A stretch of DNA of 60,000 bases. Source: Symsagittifera roscoffensis (lineage: Eukaryota > Xenacoelomorpha > Acoela > Convolutidae). Where the stretch lies: positions 9,881,206 to 9,941,205 of the forward strand of contig NC_087069.1 of the NCBI RefSeq assembly GCF_963678635.1, given 5' to 3'. A program made the position numbers and the translations under genes. The notes below the pieces were generated by a model, which made no database searches, had not been told where the DNA came from, and saw nothing but the letters and a program-made list of their open reading frames with translations. Shown piece by piece: positions 1-12,836 of the stretch (positions are counted from its first letter, which is position 1; each line of letters opens with the position of its first letter).

Positions 1-942
1 TCAAATAAAGCTTTTGTTTTTGCATCCATTGTGAAAAATGCAGCCTGCTGTAAGCCTATTTATTCAGTATTTTTTTCAATAATTTATTTAATCTACGTCT
101 ATTGACGCTTACAGATGTCCTTGAACTTTTATTTTGTTTGTTTTCAATTAAAATTACTTTTTTCTAAAGCTGATAAAAGAAAATCAATTTCATCATGATC
201 CAACAGTTTTATATTGTGTTTTCTTCTTTTTTAATTTCTTCACGAATTTTTTCAAGCTTAAAATTACACAAAGAACGTACGGTATTAACAATTTCTTTTG
301 CCTTTCGTCATTTTGTTTTATCAAGCTTAATTTTCATCCCACTCTAATTTAACCCTGAATCCCGTCTAGGCTTTGTCTGATTTTTCAATGACCGAAGATA
401 ATAGGGAAACGAAACCGCTGACCAAATAGCAGAAATAGTCTGCTAAGGTTTTTTTAAATGTTAGTTTGTCATTCAAATATATTATTCGGTCCAATTTTTG
501 AAAATAAATGTTGTTGCCGTAATTTCATTGGCTGAGATTTCAACGAAATATCTTTGAGCTTTTATTTGATTTTAACCCTGAAAAGTTTGATGTCGCTTTG
601 AGAAATATCAACCAGAAGATAATATTACTTTTAAATAGCTGAACAAAAACGGGTTAAGGGTCGAAGTGCCGAAGAGTAAGTTTGCAACTTAGACACGACC
701 AATTGAAAGGAATATTGAAGTTTTTCCAAAACTACAAATATGAGAAAATGGACGCAAATCAGCTGTTTCTAAGTGTGAAAAATGATCGCGGGTTACAATT
801 AATTTTCTGTTGAGCGCTGTTAAGCCCAAATCAACCAGGTTGCGTGTCACATGGCTTAAGTCAATTAAATCTTTGAAAATGTCAAATTGATGGGGGGTGC
901 TTGCTTTTAAACAATTGGAAATACGATCAACCTTTTTCTAAT
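1..942. other. No gene recognised
   Basis: AT-rich sequence with no long frame or repeat structure noted. Confidence 0.4.
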
Positions 943-1401
943 GGGGCCTAGGAAATTAGACGATTAGCAAATTAAATGTGGCCAACAAAAACGAAGTTAG
1001 ACGTTAAATTATTTTCGGAAAACTAGCCTTTTAGACGGAAAGCAAAGGGCTAACAAAACTTATTGCTTAAGACAAGTTTTCATAACTACAGAAGTAATAT
1101 ATGATCCCATTGCATATCAAAATATTTATCTCAATTGATTTATAGAATGTTAATTTCAAGATTATAAAACATTTTTGAAATGCATAAATTATACAATTGA
1201 GGCATGTGAAAATTGCGGCATGTGAGAAGTTGATTTGCATTTAAGAAAGCTGAATGAAAGTTAAATGTGGTCGGTAAACAAGTTTCAGGCACGAACAATA
1301 CAATTACGTCTAATTCCCCATATTTGTAATTTTGCATCGACGTCTAAATTCGTTTTTGTTTGTCAGGTCTAATTTGCTTTTCGTCTAATTTCCTAGGCCC
1401 C
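943..1401. mobile_element. Inverted-repeat MITE, family 1, copy 1
   Basis: 459 bp with terminal inverted repeats of about 50 bp. It begins GGGGCCTAGGAAATTAGACG and ends with the reverse complement of the same sequence. There is no coding capacity. The body is nearly palindromic with the adjoining copy 2. The flanks read AAT on the left and AAT on the right, too short to call a target duplication. Confidence 0.8.
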
Positions 1402-1827
1402 AATTTAGACGTCAATGCAAAATTACAAATATGGGAAATTAGACGTAATTGTATTGTTCGTGTCTGAAATTTGTTTACCGAGTACAATTAACTTTGTTCA
1501 GCTTTCTTAAATGCAAATCAACTTTTTACAATCTGCATTTTTCACATTCCGCATTTTTCACATGCCTCACTTGTATAATTTACGCATTTCAAAAAAGTTT
1601 TTTAATCTTCAAATTAGCATTTTATAAATCAATTGAGATAAATATTTTGATGTGCAATGGGATCATATATTATTTTTGTAATTATGAAAACTTGTTTTAA
1701 GCAATAAGTTTTGTTAGCCCTTTGCTTTCCGTCTAAAATGCTAGTTTTGCAAAAACAATTTAACGTCTAAATTCGCTTTTGTTGGTCACGTCTAATTTGC
1801 TTATCGTCTAATTTCCTGATTTCCTAC
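1402..1827. mobile_element. Inverted-repeat MITE, family 1, copy 2 in inverted orientation
   Basis: This is the reverse complement of most of copy 1, directly abutting it. Together they form a hairpin with arms of about 410-425 bp (942-1350 and 1402-1827) around a 51-bp spacer. The spacer is itself the terminal repeat. Short minus- and plus-strand ORFs here are by-products. Confidence 0.8.
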
Positions 1828-2537
1828 TTTCCTGTTAACCGAAAAAAAAGCTAAAAAGATCTAATTTTCGACAAAAAATATGTGTCAGAGTCCTTACATG
1901 GTTATTTTTTGTGCCTGCTCCCCGCGTCTCTTTCAAGACACTTATTAATTGCTGCTGTTTTTGGTTATTTACTAGAGTTTTAATTACAGAACGAATAGCC
2001 AAAAATATATTTTGTTCGCGGATAGCCGATTGCGTTATCAAACACGATTGTTTGATAACTGTTAAACACGGTATAGGCTCAACCGCTGCGCTAACATTCG
2101 ACAGGAGGGTTATTGTGAGCAAACATCAGGGGGCTATTCTCATGCGCGAAGGACCAATTGGGCAAAAAACTCGTGGGCGAAGGACCGAAAACAAATTTAG
2201 CCGAAATTTAATTTTTAAAAAGAATCAATTGCCATGCAAAAAAAATGAATTAGATGAAGCAATATTTTGCTTTTTTCATAACAAAACCCTTGGAATATAA
2301 AATATGTCCCAATTCTGCGGCGGTCAGTGACAGATTGAAAATTTTGCATGTTTCTGCCATTTTTACATTCGGCCAATATCAATATTAGGTCCCTGGAAAT
2401 GCTTACTTTCTTTCAGATTTTCACGCTTTCTTTCCAAATTTTAGATTAATAAAATCTGATTGGCTGAAATCTGATTCGATCATTCCTTCGCGTATGAGAG
2501 ATTCCACCAAACATCAGTGCTTTGCCATTCATTTGGA
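1828..2537. other. No recognised gene
   Basis: A 129-codon open frame on + (1911-2300) overlaps a 95-codon frame on -. Neither has a recognisable motif or splice context. Part of the stretch near 2079 resembles sequence near 3108, suggesting old repeat material. Confidence 0.4.
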
Positions 2538-2757
2538 CGGGAGTGCAGTCTGTATTTAAACAACCGCATGTTCCTACTCGTCATTAAGCAGACAAATACT
2601 GTATGAACCAGTCAGAATCAAGATGCAAACTTTCGAAATAAATAATTATTAATTATTCATTTCTTCCTTGTCTCGGTTTTAATTGGTTAATACAGTATTT
2701 GTCTGCTTACTGACGAGTCTGAATACGCGGTTGTCCAAATACTGCTACGTAACCGAA
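2538..2757. mobile_element. Palindromic MITE, family 2, copy 1
   Basis: Hairpin with arms around 2548-2625 and 2667-2755 that share ctgtattt...acaaccgc, ctcgtc and the core gcagacaaatactgtat. The centre is AT-rich. Confidence 0.75.
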
Positions 2758-2785
2758 TACCCGGTTGTCTAAATTCTTACGTAGT

Positions 2786-2933
2786 AGTATTTAGACAACC
2801 GCGTAATCGGACACAGTATAAACCAATCAGAATCGAGACAAGGAAGATATGAAATTCATTTCTTCCTTTTCTCGATTCTGATTGATTAATACAGTGTTCG
2901 AATACGCGGTTGTCTGAATACAGACCGCACTCT
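2786..2933. mobile_element. Palindromic MITE, family 2, copy 2
   Basis: Arms 2787-2856 and 2862-2925 contain the same gtatttagacaaccgcgta and aaccaatcagaatcgagac blocks as copy 1. The inner ctcgtc/gcagac segment of copy 1 is absent, so it is a shorter subtype. The outer ends 2539-2572 and 2897-2933 are also inverted repeats of each other. Confidence 0.75.
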
Positions 2934-3616
2934 TGTCTAAGTACAGCTACGCAATCTTTTAGACGAGTCTGTTTTTTAAATGGATAGTTTTGTTGACAAT
3001 CCATTTGATGATATTTTTTTAACGAAAGCCCAAAAGTGTTAATTTTTGATCTTTGGATTGTTTGATAGTTAAACAATTAGCAAGTCAGGTTACTATCTTC
3101 AAACGTGGCGTTGGCAAGTAGCAATTGCTGCGCTTACATTGGCACGAGTGTTACTATACACGTAAATCTGTATTATGCCGCTAATTTATATTATTTTGTT
3201 TCTGATTTGGATAAATTTGTTGACAATCGTGAAATAGGGGACCGATCGTTTAGCAGACCAATCTTTTAGCATAAAAAACGAAAAATGAGTCTTTTATCAG
3301 ACCAACGTAATTGTCTTTATTAGGCAAGCTTGATTCAAACATCAACGTCTTTTACCTCTGTCAACCAGGGGCTTGCTTTCTATCAGACTAATTTTATACT
3401 AGACCGACCCTTCAGCAAACCACAACAAACAATTCATTAAGGATAGCTCAAAATTAGTGGAAATTTCAAAATGAGCGGTTAGAAAACACACAATTTTGCT
3501 GCTAAACCGTGAAAGCATTGTCTTTAACCAGACTGAACGGCGTCATTGCATCTGCCAATCAAATTTGCTTATCTAGTCTGCTAAACAGTCCATGTTTTCG
3601 TTTTTTTTTGTAAGCT

Positions 3617-4092
3617 TTCAATACGGGGTCTAGGACAACAAGCCGACGGGACTTCAAGCCGAAGGGACTTCAGGCCGAAAATTAAACTTTACAAGCACCT
3701 CAAATCATTACTTTTTCATCTGTAAAACGTTGCTTGTCAAAATCGTAAGCTATTTTACTCCATAATAAGCGTTATTTATGACAAAGAATCACTTGGGATT
3801 GGCATCCGTTAATAATATCAGCCGGTTTTTGAAATGCATAAATTATAAACAAAAAAACTTACCTTCAACCGTGTTTTATTTTTCAACTTTCCTAAACATC
3901 ATCGTTTTCATTAAATTTTTTGAAAACGCTAATAATTACCGAATAAAGATCATGAAATTGAGAAATTCTTCAAAAAAATTTTCAAATTAATCATAATTCA
4001 TGACTTAGTGACAAAATGTTAGGCTTGAAGTCCCTAATTTTACGATTCGGCTTGAAGTCTCGTCGGCTTGATGCCCGGCACCCTTCAATACG
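3617..4092. mobile_element. 458-bp MITE with 9-bp target-site duplication (Mutator-like type)
   Basis: The element is 3626-4083 and the direct repeat ttcaatacg flanks it exactly (3617-3625 and 4084-4092). The terminal inverted repeats are about 55-60 bp, begin GGGT and contain AAGCCGACG and GACTTCAAGCCGAA. The 9-bp duplication fits Mutator-like superfamilies; this is inference from length alone. The interior has no transposase. Confidence 0.85.
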
Positions 4093-4990
4093 TAGCATCA
4101 ATTTATGCATTACGGAAGTGTATTAAGCTAATCCGTCTTGCGTTTTTTTTATAGTTACCGATTTTATCATAGTTATCATGATCGGCTTTGAGATAATATA
4201 CTCTTTTTGTATTTGTAAAAATTTTGTTAGAAAAATTTTGTTCATCGTAGTTTTGTCTGAAGATTTGCATCAAAATTGTGATAACTAGCTAAAGTTCCAA
4301 TTTAGGTCTTTAGTTCGACTCAAATGGAAAATTCTGAAATCGGATTATTTTTCATTCACACTCTACGAAAAACAATCAAGTCAAAAAATGCTTGACTTGT
4401 TGGTAGTTTTAACGTCTTTTTTCCGTTATGCGGCCCAAATGTAGCAGAATGTTCTATATGAGCTTTGGTTTGAAAGAAAGTTTCAGATTTGGTTTAGTGG
4501 TAACAATGCCAGCCTACATATTGAATTATTATTTAAAAGTTTTCAAAATACAAAAGATCTTTTTGGATTGTATAACTTAAATTACCTGCTCCAAATTCTG
4601 GCAACCAGAATTGTTGGAACGTTTACATATTACTATAACAAATATCTTCCTTCCGACTCTGTATCTAAAAAATTGCAGATAAAAGCACGTAAATACGAGA
4701 ACAAAAGCCAATAATTTCATCAACTTAGACTTTAATTTTGTGTTTTGTATCCCAAGTTGTAATTTCGGCTAGTTTTTCACTATTAAATGAATCGACAGCA
4801 GCCCATCAGTCTTAAAGCCATTTCGATTAAATTTCCAGCTCATTTGAGATTCTGTTTATTTTAGGAACTCTTTGTACAGAACTGTAAAAAATATAGGTTT
4901 TGCAAGGAAGTATTCTTATGACAGAACGTCCGAATTGTAGAAAATTTGGAATCAATCATCCTCTTTAACTTTTTCAAAGTCGAATGATTG

Positions 4991-5830
4991 TCACGATTAC
5001 TATTTTTGTTCCGAGTTTCGTAACGAAAGTTACGGAATATTTGTGCTCGGGGTAGTTTTATTTCAGACAAATTTCGATTTTTCAACTAAGATTTTTTGAC
5101 AGAATTTTTCTAATATCATCCAAAAGGTATTGTTTTCTTGAGCTCAAAATCAAAAAGATATTTCACCTGTGATCATTTTTCATAAAGTTATGAGCGTTTG
5201 AAGAATGCGAGTATCGCCAATTTAGGACAATTAACGCGCAATGTATTTCGCGTTATGAACGCGTAAGCGGAGATTTAAGCTGACCACTCGACTAGCATTA
5301 AAGTTTGAAAAGAAGAAAATGTATCGACTGGCATAATTTTCATAGCTTTCTTTCTCAGAAATACATAACAACAAAAACAAGACTGCTCGTATCAGAGCGA
5401 AGCCCTGAATAATCCGACTGCCTTTTCAGGTTTTTTGAGCAGCAGTAATACATACAAAAATAAATGAAATAAAATAAAATGAAAATTTTTTTTCTTAAAT
5501 TTGAAATTTTTTATGAAAATCATCCCCCCACACGCCACATAAAGTACAAAAAAATAGATTTCGTTCCTTGTAACAAATCAATTATGGCAAATAAGCTTCG
5601 TTCAACCAATTTGGAACGATTTATAAGACGGATTATATCTCGCTTACGCGTTAATAGCGCGAATTATTTTCAAATTTAAGCTCAGGACAACAATACCTTT
5701 GAAATAATATAAAAAAAATTCCGTCAAAAATGGCTAGTTAAAAAGTCGAAATTTGTCTGAAGAAAAAAAAACCCACCCCGAGCACAAATATTCCGTTACT
5801 TTCGTATCGAAAGTCGGAGCAATAATCGAA
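4991..5830. mobile_element. Foldback-type element with long inverted arms
   Basis: Arms 4991-5150 and 5675-5830 are imperfect reverse complements sharing acggaatatttgtgctcggg, cagacaaatttcga and aaaggtattgtt. Inner arms near 5222-5275 and 5628-5670 share aacgcgtaagcg. ORFs in both arms are by-products. Confidence 0.75.
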
Positions 5831-5929
5831 CTAAATCTTGAATTTTTGAGAAATAGAAATGTGAAATTAAGCAAACAACAAGCAAGCAAATGAAATTTTG
5901 AAGCAAGTCAACATCCTCGCCAAACCCCT

Positions 5930-5943
5930 CCCCCCCCCCCCCC
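5930..5943 (+). repeat. Poly-C tract (14)
   Basis: C run in AT-rich DNA. Other long C runs are at 6095-6105, 7069-7096 (one interrupting T) and 16495-16510. All are C on the plus strand. Confidence 0.95.
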
Positions 5944-6107
5944 ATCTGTTTAAGGGAGCATTTCAACTTGCTCAACTTTGGCTCCGAGTTCTAATTTTCA
6001 GCAAATTAGAATAGAGCATTTGACACGCGCGCTCGCAAGTTTATTTTAAATTGAACGCTGGGTTGGAGGATCAGATCTCTTCAACTATTCCCCACCCCCC
6101 CCCCCTC

Positions 6108-6240
6108 CCATGGTACCTAGTAACGAATCACCTGCGTAATGAAATCATTCAACGATTAAGAATATAAAATTTTTACATAGTAGCGAATCTCCCCACTTTT
6201 GCAAAAGAGGGGAATAGATAAAGAGATCCGGAGGATCTGA
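6108..6240. repeat. Dispersed repeat copy (pair with 7047-7200)
   Basis: Shares atggtac followed by gtaacga and later the block gcgaat...ccc...cttttgcaaaag with 7047-7200. It lies next to a C run, as the second copy does. Boundaries are approximate. Confidence 0.45.
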
Positions 6241-7046
6241 ACTTGGTCTATTATGGACAGGGGGCAAGGAAAAAGGGGGAAGGGGTGTATTATAGGATCT
6301 TAACTTGGTTTAAATTTCGCATCGCATGAATGTGATCGGTCACACTTCGACCCAAAAAGGGTTTTAGAGGGAGGGGGGAGAGGACGCCTCCTCATAACAC
6401 CACCCCCTGGCATTTGACCCCTAGCCGCACAAAGGGCCCCCTCCCTTTGGTACTATTTTGCTACCTAAATTTTTAGCTAATCGAACCGAATTGGAAAGCA
6501 TATTTTATATAGAAATGCGTTGTTAAATAAAAATACATGCGTAGTGGGGATAGTTAACAAGATCCATAAGAGGTAAATACTCCACAAAATCCTAATTATT
6601 TTCTTTTTATTCAATTTTGCGTTTCGATTTTTTAGGTAGTTGCATTAACTTTCAGTTTTAAAAACTTATACTAGTCAAGCTTTATGCTAGCCGATACACC
6701 GCCGAGATTTAATTCCTCAAAAAAATCATTCTAAATTGGTTGAAACAGGCTGTGTCATAATTTCTATGCTAATAGGAGCGAAATCTATCACTACTGTATA
6801 TGGCGTGGGAGATGAATAAAAAAACTCAAAACTTTTGTAATTTTGTTTTCCAAAAACTCGTAATTTTTTTTAAAGCGAACACTGCTTCATAAATCTTAAT
6901 AGACAGTCGGAACATTCGGGGGTTTGCCCTCATACGAGCAATCTTGTTTTCAATTTTATATTTAGTAAGTTCTAATTTGTTGCTGTCTTTTTTAGCATCA
7001 GCCGATTATTTTAAGTTTTTTTGGATCTTTTAAATTATTTTTCTCC

Positions 7047-7200
7047 CTATGGTACATTGTAACGACTTCCCCCCCCCCCTCCCCCCCCCCCCCCCTGTAG
7101 AGTAACAATTGATCAGTTAAACATATACAAATTTTGTACCTTGAAACGAATTGGCTCCTCTTTTGCAAAAGGTGTGCAAATAGTTAGCAAGATCCCCTGG
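7047..7200. repeat. Dispersed repeat copy with embedded poly-C
   Basis: Second copy of the 6108 repeat. Here the C tract (11 C, one T, 16 C) sits inside the repeat right after gtaacgactt. Confidence 0.45.
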
Positions 7201-10200
7201 TGTAGCTGTCATGAAAACGAACTTTTAGCAGCAGCCGATTACTTTTAGTTTTTTTATGTCTCTGCTGAAGTTGACAGTCGAGTGTGTCTGATAGATCAAT
7301 TAATACTCTTTATATATACGCATTCCTTCTACTTATTGGGGAAAAGTGAAGCCGAATTGTTTTTAGTCAAGTGCCTTAGAGGTTATAACGTTAAATACCA
7401 TTTATAGCTCAGTCTTTTTTAAGAGCGAGAAGTTCTTACACAGTAGAGATTTACCAGGAATTGTTGAAATTACCGACAAGATAATACTTCTAATCCTAGC
7501 ACTTAAGTACTTTTCACAGAGGTAAGTGTTTGTTTCCGGGAAACAAAAAAAAATATTTTCTTAGCTTTTTTGCAAAAAAATAACCAAAATCAGAAATAAT
7601 TGTTTGCTTCGTTGTGCAAAATAAGATATAGTATTTTGATAAAATATAGCATATTTTAGGCTTCTTTTGTTTCGAATCATTGAGCGTTCGGCGCACTTTT
7701 TTTCAGTCTTCCGCAGAATTTTTTTTTTTATTCGCACTGACCGTCATAGCCTTAAGCTTTAAATTTTACCTCTCTAAACGGACAATTTGCAGGTTTAAAT
7801 GCTAGTTTGGATTCAAGATGAACAAAAGTCACGCCGCTTTTTCCTCCGGTCAATTTCCCTTCAATTCTTTCAACCTCCCAATTTCCGAACTGCTCTTTTC
7901 CGTTTAAAGATTATTCAAACATTTGACTACTTTTATTTCTAGAAAAAAATGGCTATATTTTTATATAGTTGTGCAACTCATTGCCGAAAACATCTTTAAT
8001 CGAAAATTCAAACCTATTTTTATAATATTTTTGCCTACATTTTTACAAATCAGAACACAGTTTTACACTGGGTAAGTTAAAAGCATCGAATTCTTTATTG
8101 GGACCATAAATAAGGGTAAAGGGTTGATAAGGAGGTCATTCCTAAAAGCAAAGTAGGAAATATTATTCACATCCGTTAGACAGAAAGTTGAAATTGCTAT
8201 TATTTATTTTAACTAACTCAATAAATTTTGAAAAATTTCAAGTGAGTACTTTAATTTCTCATTTCTTCAGGGAACCATCCAAATTTTACGGAACCTACTA
8301 AAATAGTAAACATGCCATCAAAAGGGTATTACTTCAGCAAAAATGGGGTTGGATTATTATTTTTACAAATATTTCAAATAAAACCTTGTTTTTCTGATTT
8401 TCGATGAGTTTTTTTACTCTGGTCGTGTAACAATTAATTTTTTCCCAATTTTAGATGATTTTAGTTTTTTTTGTTTCATGAATCTTTCAAAATATATCAA
8501 CCCAACCCCCACCCCCCAATCCACATCATCTCATCTGAAAAGCGAGAATTCCCTTACTAATTGCAATATTCGCTCATGCTAAGCTGTTGAAGTATTTATT
8601 TTTAAGAGTAGTTAATCTTTACAAGGAAGTTTTTTATAGATCGTGAAAAAAAACACTGTCTGTTTTATGGCGGTCTAATTATCAGATAGTTGATATCTTT
8701 TTCTGTCTTCTAACAGTCCCTAGTTGTGTTTATAACCAAGTCAGGAGAAGACAAAATTGGAGGCGCTTGATGACGTAAAACTATAGGGGAAAATTCGTCA
8801 ATGTCATATCTCACTTTAATAAACCCAAACGGTGCGTAAGCCGAAAACCTTCTTTCTAAGCAACCAGGTCGACCTCTAAAAATAGGAAGTTTCTTTTATT
8901 ATTACTAATATGGGCTCTATGAGAAAATGAAAGTCATACAATTCCATAGTATGGAAAAATGCTAGTTACAATTTCATATAATTTTTTTAAAGGTTTTATG
9001 TTTATGGGGCATAGCATCAAATTATTTGTATAATTAGCATTTTCTGCCAAGCGGGTCTTGTTAACTCTTTTCAATCCGGTTAAATCAAGTTTTTTGAAAT
9101 TTTATTGAAATTAATACCTTTTTAACTGCAATTTAAAAAATTCATTCGTTTTCCAACTTGATTTCAAAAATTCTTTGCTAGATTTTTGTTCGAATCTCAC
9201 TATCTCACAATTTTCGGCTAAGTATTCTGATACACAAATCTTCGATTTCGTGAAAAAATGTTGATATAAAAATACAAAATAGCTGATTTAAGATGAACAC
9301 ATCATAGGTGACTTTAGAGCCCAATTTGTCAGCGGAAAGAAGAGAAATTTCTCATTTTCACTCCATATATTTTGCCCTTGTGTCGTTAACGCAAACTGCA
9401 ATGGGCTTGTTTTCTCTTCCATATATTTTTTCAAAAATATATATATGTCAGCAAACTGTTTAGAGAATAGACCGTTTGCTCTCTTAGATTACACGCTATA
9501 TTTTATGCACACAAGGTGCTGTTTTGTTCATTTTGCTTCTATGGCACCTTTATAATTCCCGCTTTTTGCAAAAATAAAAAATATATCTGAGAATTTTTGA
9601 GGCAGGTTTAATCCTCTTATTTTTTCAAGGCACGTGTGTTTTCTTTGTTTGGCTTTAAGCTATACACTAATTATTACCTGTTTTACCTGTTATTCTGCAG
9701 ATTGGGAGGCTGAAATTTGCTGCCGTAATCCTTTTCCACTGATTAGATAGCATACCAACACTTGAACCAATTTTAACCAAATTTACCAAAATTCATTCAT
9801 TTCTTTTTCATCAAAAAGAACAAAAGATTTGTTTGTTGTTTATAAGAGATGTATATTATTTATTTGATGTTGGCCGTCTTGTGAGAAGAAATAAAAATCA
9901 TCGCTATTTTTTCTTTGTAAATTTAGCGTTATTGTGGCTGTAAACAGTTATTTATGGTTTTATCGACATTTATTGATTCCAAGTAGAAATAACACCCAAT
10001 TTGGGTCACCGAAATAATAAAAAATGACCGCACTATTACAATTGTACAATGGTTAAAATTGGTTAATCCTCCTTTGGCATGAAATTATTTTTAATTTTCC
10101 TGGAGTTATATAGAGCAGTTCCATTCTCAATTTAGTTTGAAAGATAGTTGGTAAGTATTTTTTGTGACATAGTTTTTTTTCGAGCTCATTAATTTGTTCC

Positions 10201-12836
10201 AAACATTCTTGTGATGTGGGAAGTAACAATGGCGCAGGCTAATTTTTTCACTGGATTTTTGACTACTTCAAGGCAAGTTCGTAGGGGGTCAAGTGTCTTA
10301 TCAAAATAAGTAACTTTCAGTTGTGGTTCTGGTTCTATACACAATTTTCCGGAAAAAAAACAGTTTTGAGATGAACTGATCTTAGTAATAACGCTTCTCA
10401 AAATGATTTTCAGTGGAAGACAGATTTTTAAAACTTTTTTTTTTCAAAATAAGCTTCATTTCAAATACTACTGCTGTCCATGAAGACCCATAAGTGAAAA
10501 AAAAAACAATTATGAAAAGTTTCAATTTTCGTATATGAAATTGGCTCGTTTAGTCTGGGAGAGTTTTATTTCACTTAAAGGAAAACTAGTTTAAGGAGCT
10601 TCGTCTATCGCTTCCTTGCCAATCAAAATTTATAAGTAATTGTGCAAAAGGGTTTTTTTTAAATTTTAGAAAATTTTTCTCATGATTTCTTTTTTTTCTT
10701 TTTTTTTAAACATTATTTTTGGTTTATCCTATTTCACCTAATTCTTACGCATTAGTATAGTTTTTTCTCGACACCCTGCACAAAAAAATGATAGTTCTTC
10801 TTCAAATTTTATTAATGTGAAGAAAAAGAAATGTTTTCATGTATTGATCGGAGCTTTCTGTGCTTTTTGCACAGCAACCGGTTCTCCTTGTTGTTACGAC
10901 TAATTGAACAATGGGGATGAACTGTCTATTCCCGTGTGTTTTTTCATATTTTTTGTTTTCCCAGCAAAATCAAGTACCAAAAATAATCATTCTGGGTTGA
11001 GTGATATAATTTTTTAAAGCTCTTTCAGTCGTGATTCAATAATTTTATCGACATTTTGATAATTCCAATTAACTTTCCTTTCGACGAGAAAAAACCGCTT
11101 TGAAATTTTTGATTTCTTTTCTAATTTCGAGCTGATACCGTGAGCGTCCAGACTACAATAGCTTGTTTATGCTTTTTTTAGTTTTTAAGCCGTGAAAATT
11201 TATTTTTTCTCAAGTGAAATTAATTTTTCGAGTTTTTTATTGCCATAACGGGAATTGAAAATTTCAATAAATTCAAAAACTTTGCAAAAAAACTTAAAAA
11301 TTTTCTAAATGCTTTTACCATTTTTTTTCATTCTCTAGTCAATTTTCAACAAAACTTTTTTCCAACTTGACCTATTTTGTTATGAATGTCAAATATGCCT
11401 TTTTCTGTTCATTTTTTTTGTTTTTTAGCACACCTCGCAGAAACAAAAGATACTACTTTTTTAACACTTTTGTATATTTTTAAGTCTACAGTCGGAACAT
11501 TCTATGCTACCTGTTTTCTTTATTTTTGGGTGGTTACTAACTATAAGTAACCGAGCTAGGTTACTTTGGTAACTGAATTACAAAATTTTTTCTCTAGATT
11601 TGTGAAATTTTAAACCAAATTCCTAAGATACTTAATAAACAAGAAGCGTTAAGTCCAAGAATTTGATCATCACTTTTTTCTGGGTTCCACTGAAAATATA
11701 ATTCTCATGTTATTGGGTCCTTGTAGGCTTCATATAGTATTGAATTGCATAGACAAGTTCCTCTTACACATTAAACTCATTTGTAGTTGAGTTTATTGAC
11801 CTTTTGACATAAAAGTGAGCTTTGTTATAAAACCAAACTTGGCGTCTTAGTGAAAATGGGGGAATTTATTCATGTCTTTTCCCCTCTAAGGCATGGTTGT
11901 TTGCATTAGGAATACTAAAAATAACTTTTAAATGGAAAACAAAAAAAACTGGTCCAGCTTAAGTTACAGTTCGATAAAATACCCTATAAACTGTGCCGCA
12001 TCATGGGCGGCTTCTAAATTATAGCTGATATATTATTTTTCGACCGTACAAGCTTGAGAGCTGCGCCAAAAAATGTACGTTTTAATTTTGATTGCGTGCT
12101 ATGAAAAAATCAGGAGGAAAAAAATTATCGAATTAAAATTTTCCCTGGGTGCGCTCAATTGTCGAAATGTTACCTGAAGGCACAAGAGTCGTAAAATTTG
12201 ACAGTTTGCATTCTTTGGGTGTCGTTTTTACTTCTTTGGGTTGCAAATAGCATAGGGACTTTTAAGATGGTTGTTTCTTTTCAACATTTCTGCATTGATG
12301 TTTTTATTTTTGTTACTCTAATTTTTGAAGGCTATTTTCATTGATCAAATGGTCTGAACTCAAAAGAAACTTGCCGCTGATTTTGTTATTCTTTGACCCA
12401 CCGAAGAAGAACTTTGATGAAATTTGAGTATCTTTGATCAATTAGTGTGAACAAACAAGATAATTCAACCATCTCCGGTTTTCGCTATCTTCTGTAACTT
12501 AATTTAAAAAGCGACTAAAATCAAGAGGCTTTTTCATCCAAATCTAAAAGCAAAGTCTTGACTTGGCAAAATTTGATCGAAAATAGTGCATTGTTCTTTT
12601 GTTTCGTACAATCAATCCTTTTTTACAGTTTTTTTTTGCATAACTTGAGGTACTTTACAACCTGTTGATAACATTAATCAGCCGTTGATAATGCAAATGT
12701 CTTATTATTTTTTCCAGATAAAAAGATTATTTATGGATTAACGTCAAAGTCAGTTGAATTGCAACTCGTTTTTACTATTTTTGCTCTGTATTGTTTACTT
12801 TTGGTTACTTTCGTTAATTTTGTGCTCTGTCTTTAG

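Larger units (their letters stand above)
5831..12836. other. Non-coding AT-rich stretch with poly-C tracts and dispersed repeats
   Basis: I find no convincing exon. It contains three of the window's four long C runs (5930-5943, 6095-6105, 7069-7096). A repeat pair at about 6108-6240 and 7047-7200 shares the order tatggtac..., poly-C or spacer, then ctttTGCAAAAG. A weak coding-like minus frame lies at 10189-10401. Missing 5' exons of the receptor could hide here. Confidence 0.5.

Noticed and set aside
1911-2300. 129-codon plus-strand frame
   Set aside because: No domain, splice context or conservation; it overlaps an equally long antisense frame in old repeat-like DNA.
10189-10401. Minus-strand 70-codon frame (LCIEPEPQLKVTYFDKTLD)
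   Set aside because: Composition looks somewhat protein-like, but there are no splice sites, motif or second copy to support it.
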